A stretch of DNA of 7,300 nucleotides from Flavobacteriales bacterium UBA7519 (GTDB taxonomy: Bacteria; Bacteroidota; Bacteroidia; Flavobacteriales; Weeksellaceae), in NCBI GenBank assembly GCA_002476905.1, contig DLND01000098.1, positions 2,593 to 9,892 on the forward strand. Reading direction: 5' to 3'. Each line of letters opens with the position of its first letter. The first letter of the stretch is position 1. Below the pieces are notes generated by a model, which searched no databases, was not told where the DNA came from, and saw only the letters and a list, made by a program, of their open reading frames with translations. Shown here piece after piece: positions 6,665 to 7,300 of this stretch. The translations under genes were made by a program, and so were the position numbers.

Positions 6665-7228
6665 CTATTTATTAAGAACCAAATCAATGGCTTTTGGGAA
6701 AATATCATATTCAATCTGATGAACTTTTTGAGCTAAAGTTTCTGCTGTATCATTTTCATTAATATCAAATTTTCCTTGCAGAATAATCTCGCCTTCATCA
6801 ATCCCAGTCGTCACAAAATGAACGGTTGCTCCACTTTCTTTTTCTTCAGCTTCAATCACTGCATTGTGAACGTGATGCCCCCACATTCCTTTTCCTCCAA
6901 ATTTTGGCAACAACGCCGGATGAATATTAATAATCTTACCTTCCCATTTTTGACAGAATTCAGGTTTTAAGATTGATAGAAAACCTGCCAGAACAATCAA
7001 ATCTGTATTTTCCGAAATTGCTTTTTCTAACTTCTCAGAAAAGTCTTTTCCACGTTTGATTAATAGATTTGGAATGTTATGTTTTTCTGCTCTTTCCAAT
7101 CCGAAACATTCTCTGTCTGCAATTACCTGATTCACTTTTGCATTTCGGATTTCTCCGTTGTCTATGCAATCGATGATTCTTTGAAGATTGGTTCCTGAAC
7201 CCGAAATTAAAATGGTAATGTTCTTCAT
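6665..7228 (-). CDS. purN: Phosphoribosylglycinamide formyltransferase (10-formyl-THF-dependent)
   Basis: The enzyme transfers a formyl group from 10-formyl-THF to GAR, the third step of purine synthesis; it is cytosolic. At 187 residues it matches the usual single-domain length. Visible motifs are ISGSGTNLQ (8-16) for substrate phosphate binding, VLAGFLSIL (79-87) near the folate pocket, NIHPALLPKF (101-110) with catalytic Asn101 and His103, and HFVTTGIDEGEIILQ (137-151) with catalytic Asp144. The insert-like GGKGMWGHHVHNAV (111-124) is, from memory, the form seen in Bacteroidota. ATG at 7226-7228 gives MKNITILISGSGTN directly; the stop is TAG. purH follows on the same strand after 196 bases, and both use the same folate cofactor. 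No TAnnTTTG element is visible in the 72 bases left upstream, so the promoter may lie outside the window. Confidence 0.96.
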   Translation of the reverse strand: MKNITILISGSGTNLQRIIDCIDNGEIRNAKVNQVIADRECFGLERAEKHNIPNLLIKRGKDFSEKLEKAISENTDLIVLAGFLSILKPEFCQKWEGKIINIHPALLPKFGGKGMWGHHVHNAVIEAEEKESGATVHFVTTGIDEGEIILQGKFDINENDTAETLAQKVHQIEYDIFPKAIDLVLNK

Positions 7229-7248
7229 TTAATGTTATGCTTTTTAAA

Positions 7249-7300
7249 CGCAAAGTCCGCAAAGCTTTTTTTTAATCCTCAATGTTTTTAAGTTCGCAAA
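7249..7300. repeat. CGCAAAG short-repeat tract upstream of purN, cut by the window edge
   Basis: CGCAAAG occurs at 7249-7255 and 7258-7264, nine bases apart, and CGCAAA again at 7295-7300, with a run of eight T (7266-7273) between. From memory, CGCAAAG-rich intergenic stretches recur in Chryseobacterium-like genomes. The element continues beyond the window, so its extent and role cannot be judged. Confidence 0.4.

Noticed and set aside
7077..7262. A 61-codon minus-strand frame overlapping the purN start
   Set aside because: It is an out-of-frame shadow of purN rich in Arg, Asn and Ser, with no motif.

Overview
The window is AT-rich, contains no mobile element or RNA gene that I can recognise, and looks like an ordinary chromosomal stretch of a Bacteroidota bacterium. 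It is most likely a flavobacterium of the Chryseobacterium kind. The reasons are separate single-function PruA and proline dehydrogenase instead of fused PutA, genes mostly lacking a Shine-Dalgarno sequence but with A-rich leaders, two perfect TAnnTTTG promoter elements just ahead of start codons, and intergenic TGTCA...CTGA...GGAGTCGAAG repeats that I associate with this group. The genus is an inference from memory.

Layout. Bases 3-236 (+) are the acidic tail of a protein whose start lies outside the window, followed by a strong terminator. Next come pruA (364-1989, +) and a nicotinamidase gene pncA (2098-2703, +). A palindromic repeat separates pncA from the convergent genes on the minus strand. 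Read leftwards from the right edge, these are purN (7228-6665), purH (6468-4951), a proline dehydrogenase gene (4722-3544) and a DUF421/YetF-like membrane protein gene (3321-2803). Every intergenic gap is under 300 bases and is described below.

How the genes fit together. Proline dehydrogenase oxidises proline to pyrroline-5-carboxylate, and PruA takes the hydrolysed product to glutamate using NAD+. The whole proline-to-glutamate pathway is therefore present, but as two units on opposite strands. PncA belongs to NAD salvage. PurN and PurH are the two 10-formyl-THF-dependent steps of purine synthesis (PurH also closes the ring to IMP), placed next to each other with a 196-base gap.

Novelty. 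I see no previously undescribed multi-gene system. The points worth a second look are non-coding: two palindromes built from the same repeat unit in opposite polarity, a structured purH leader with a stray perfect Shine-Dalgarno match, a terminator that swallows the end of the proline dehydrogenase gene, and a possible coding relic between that gene and the DUF421 gene.
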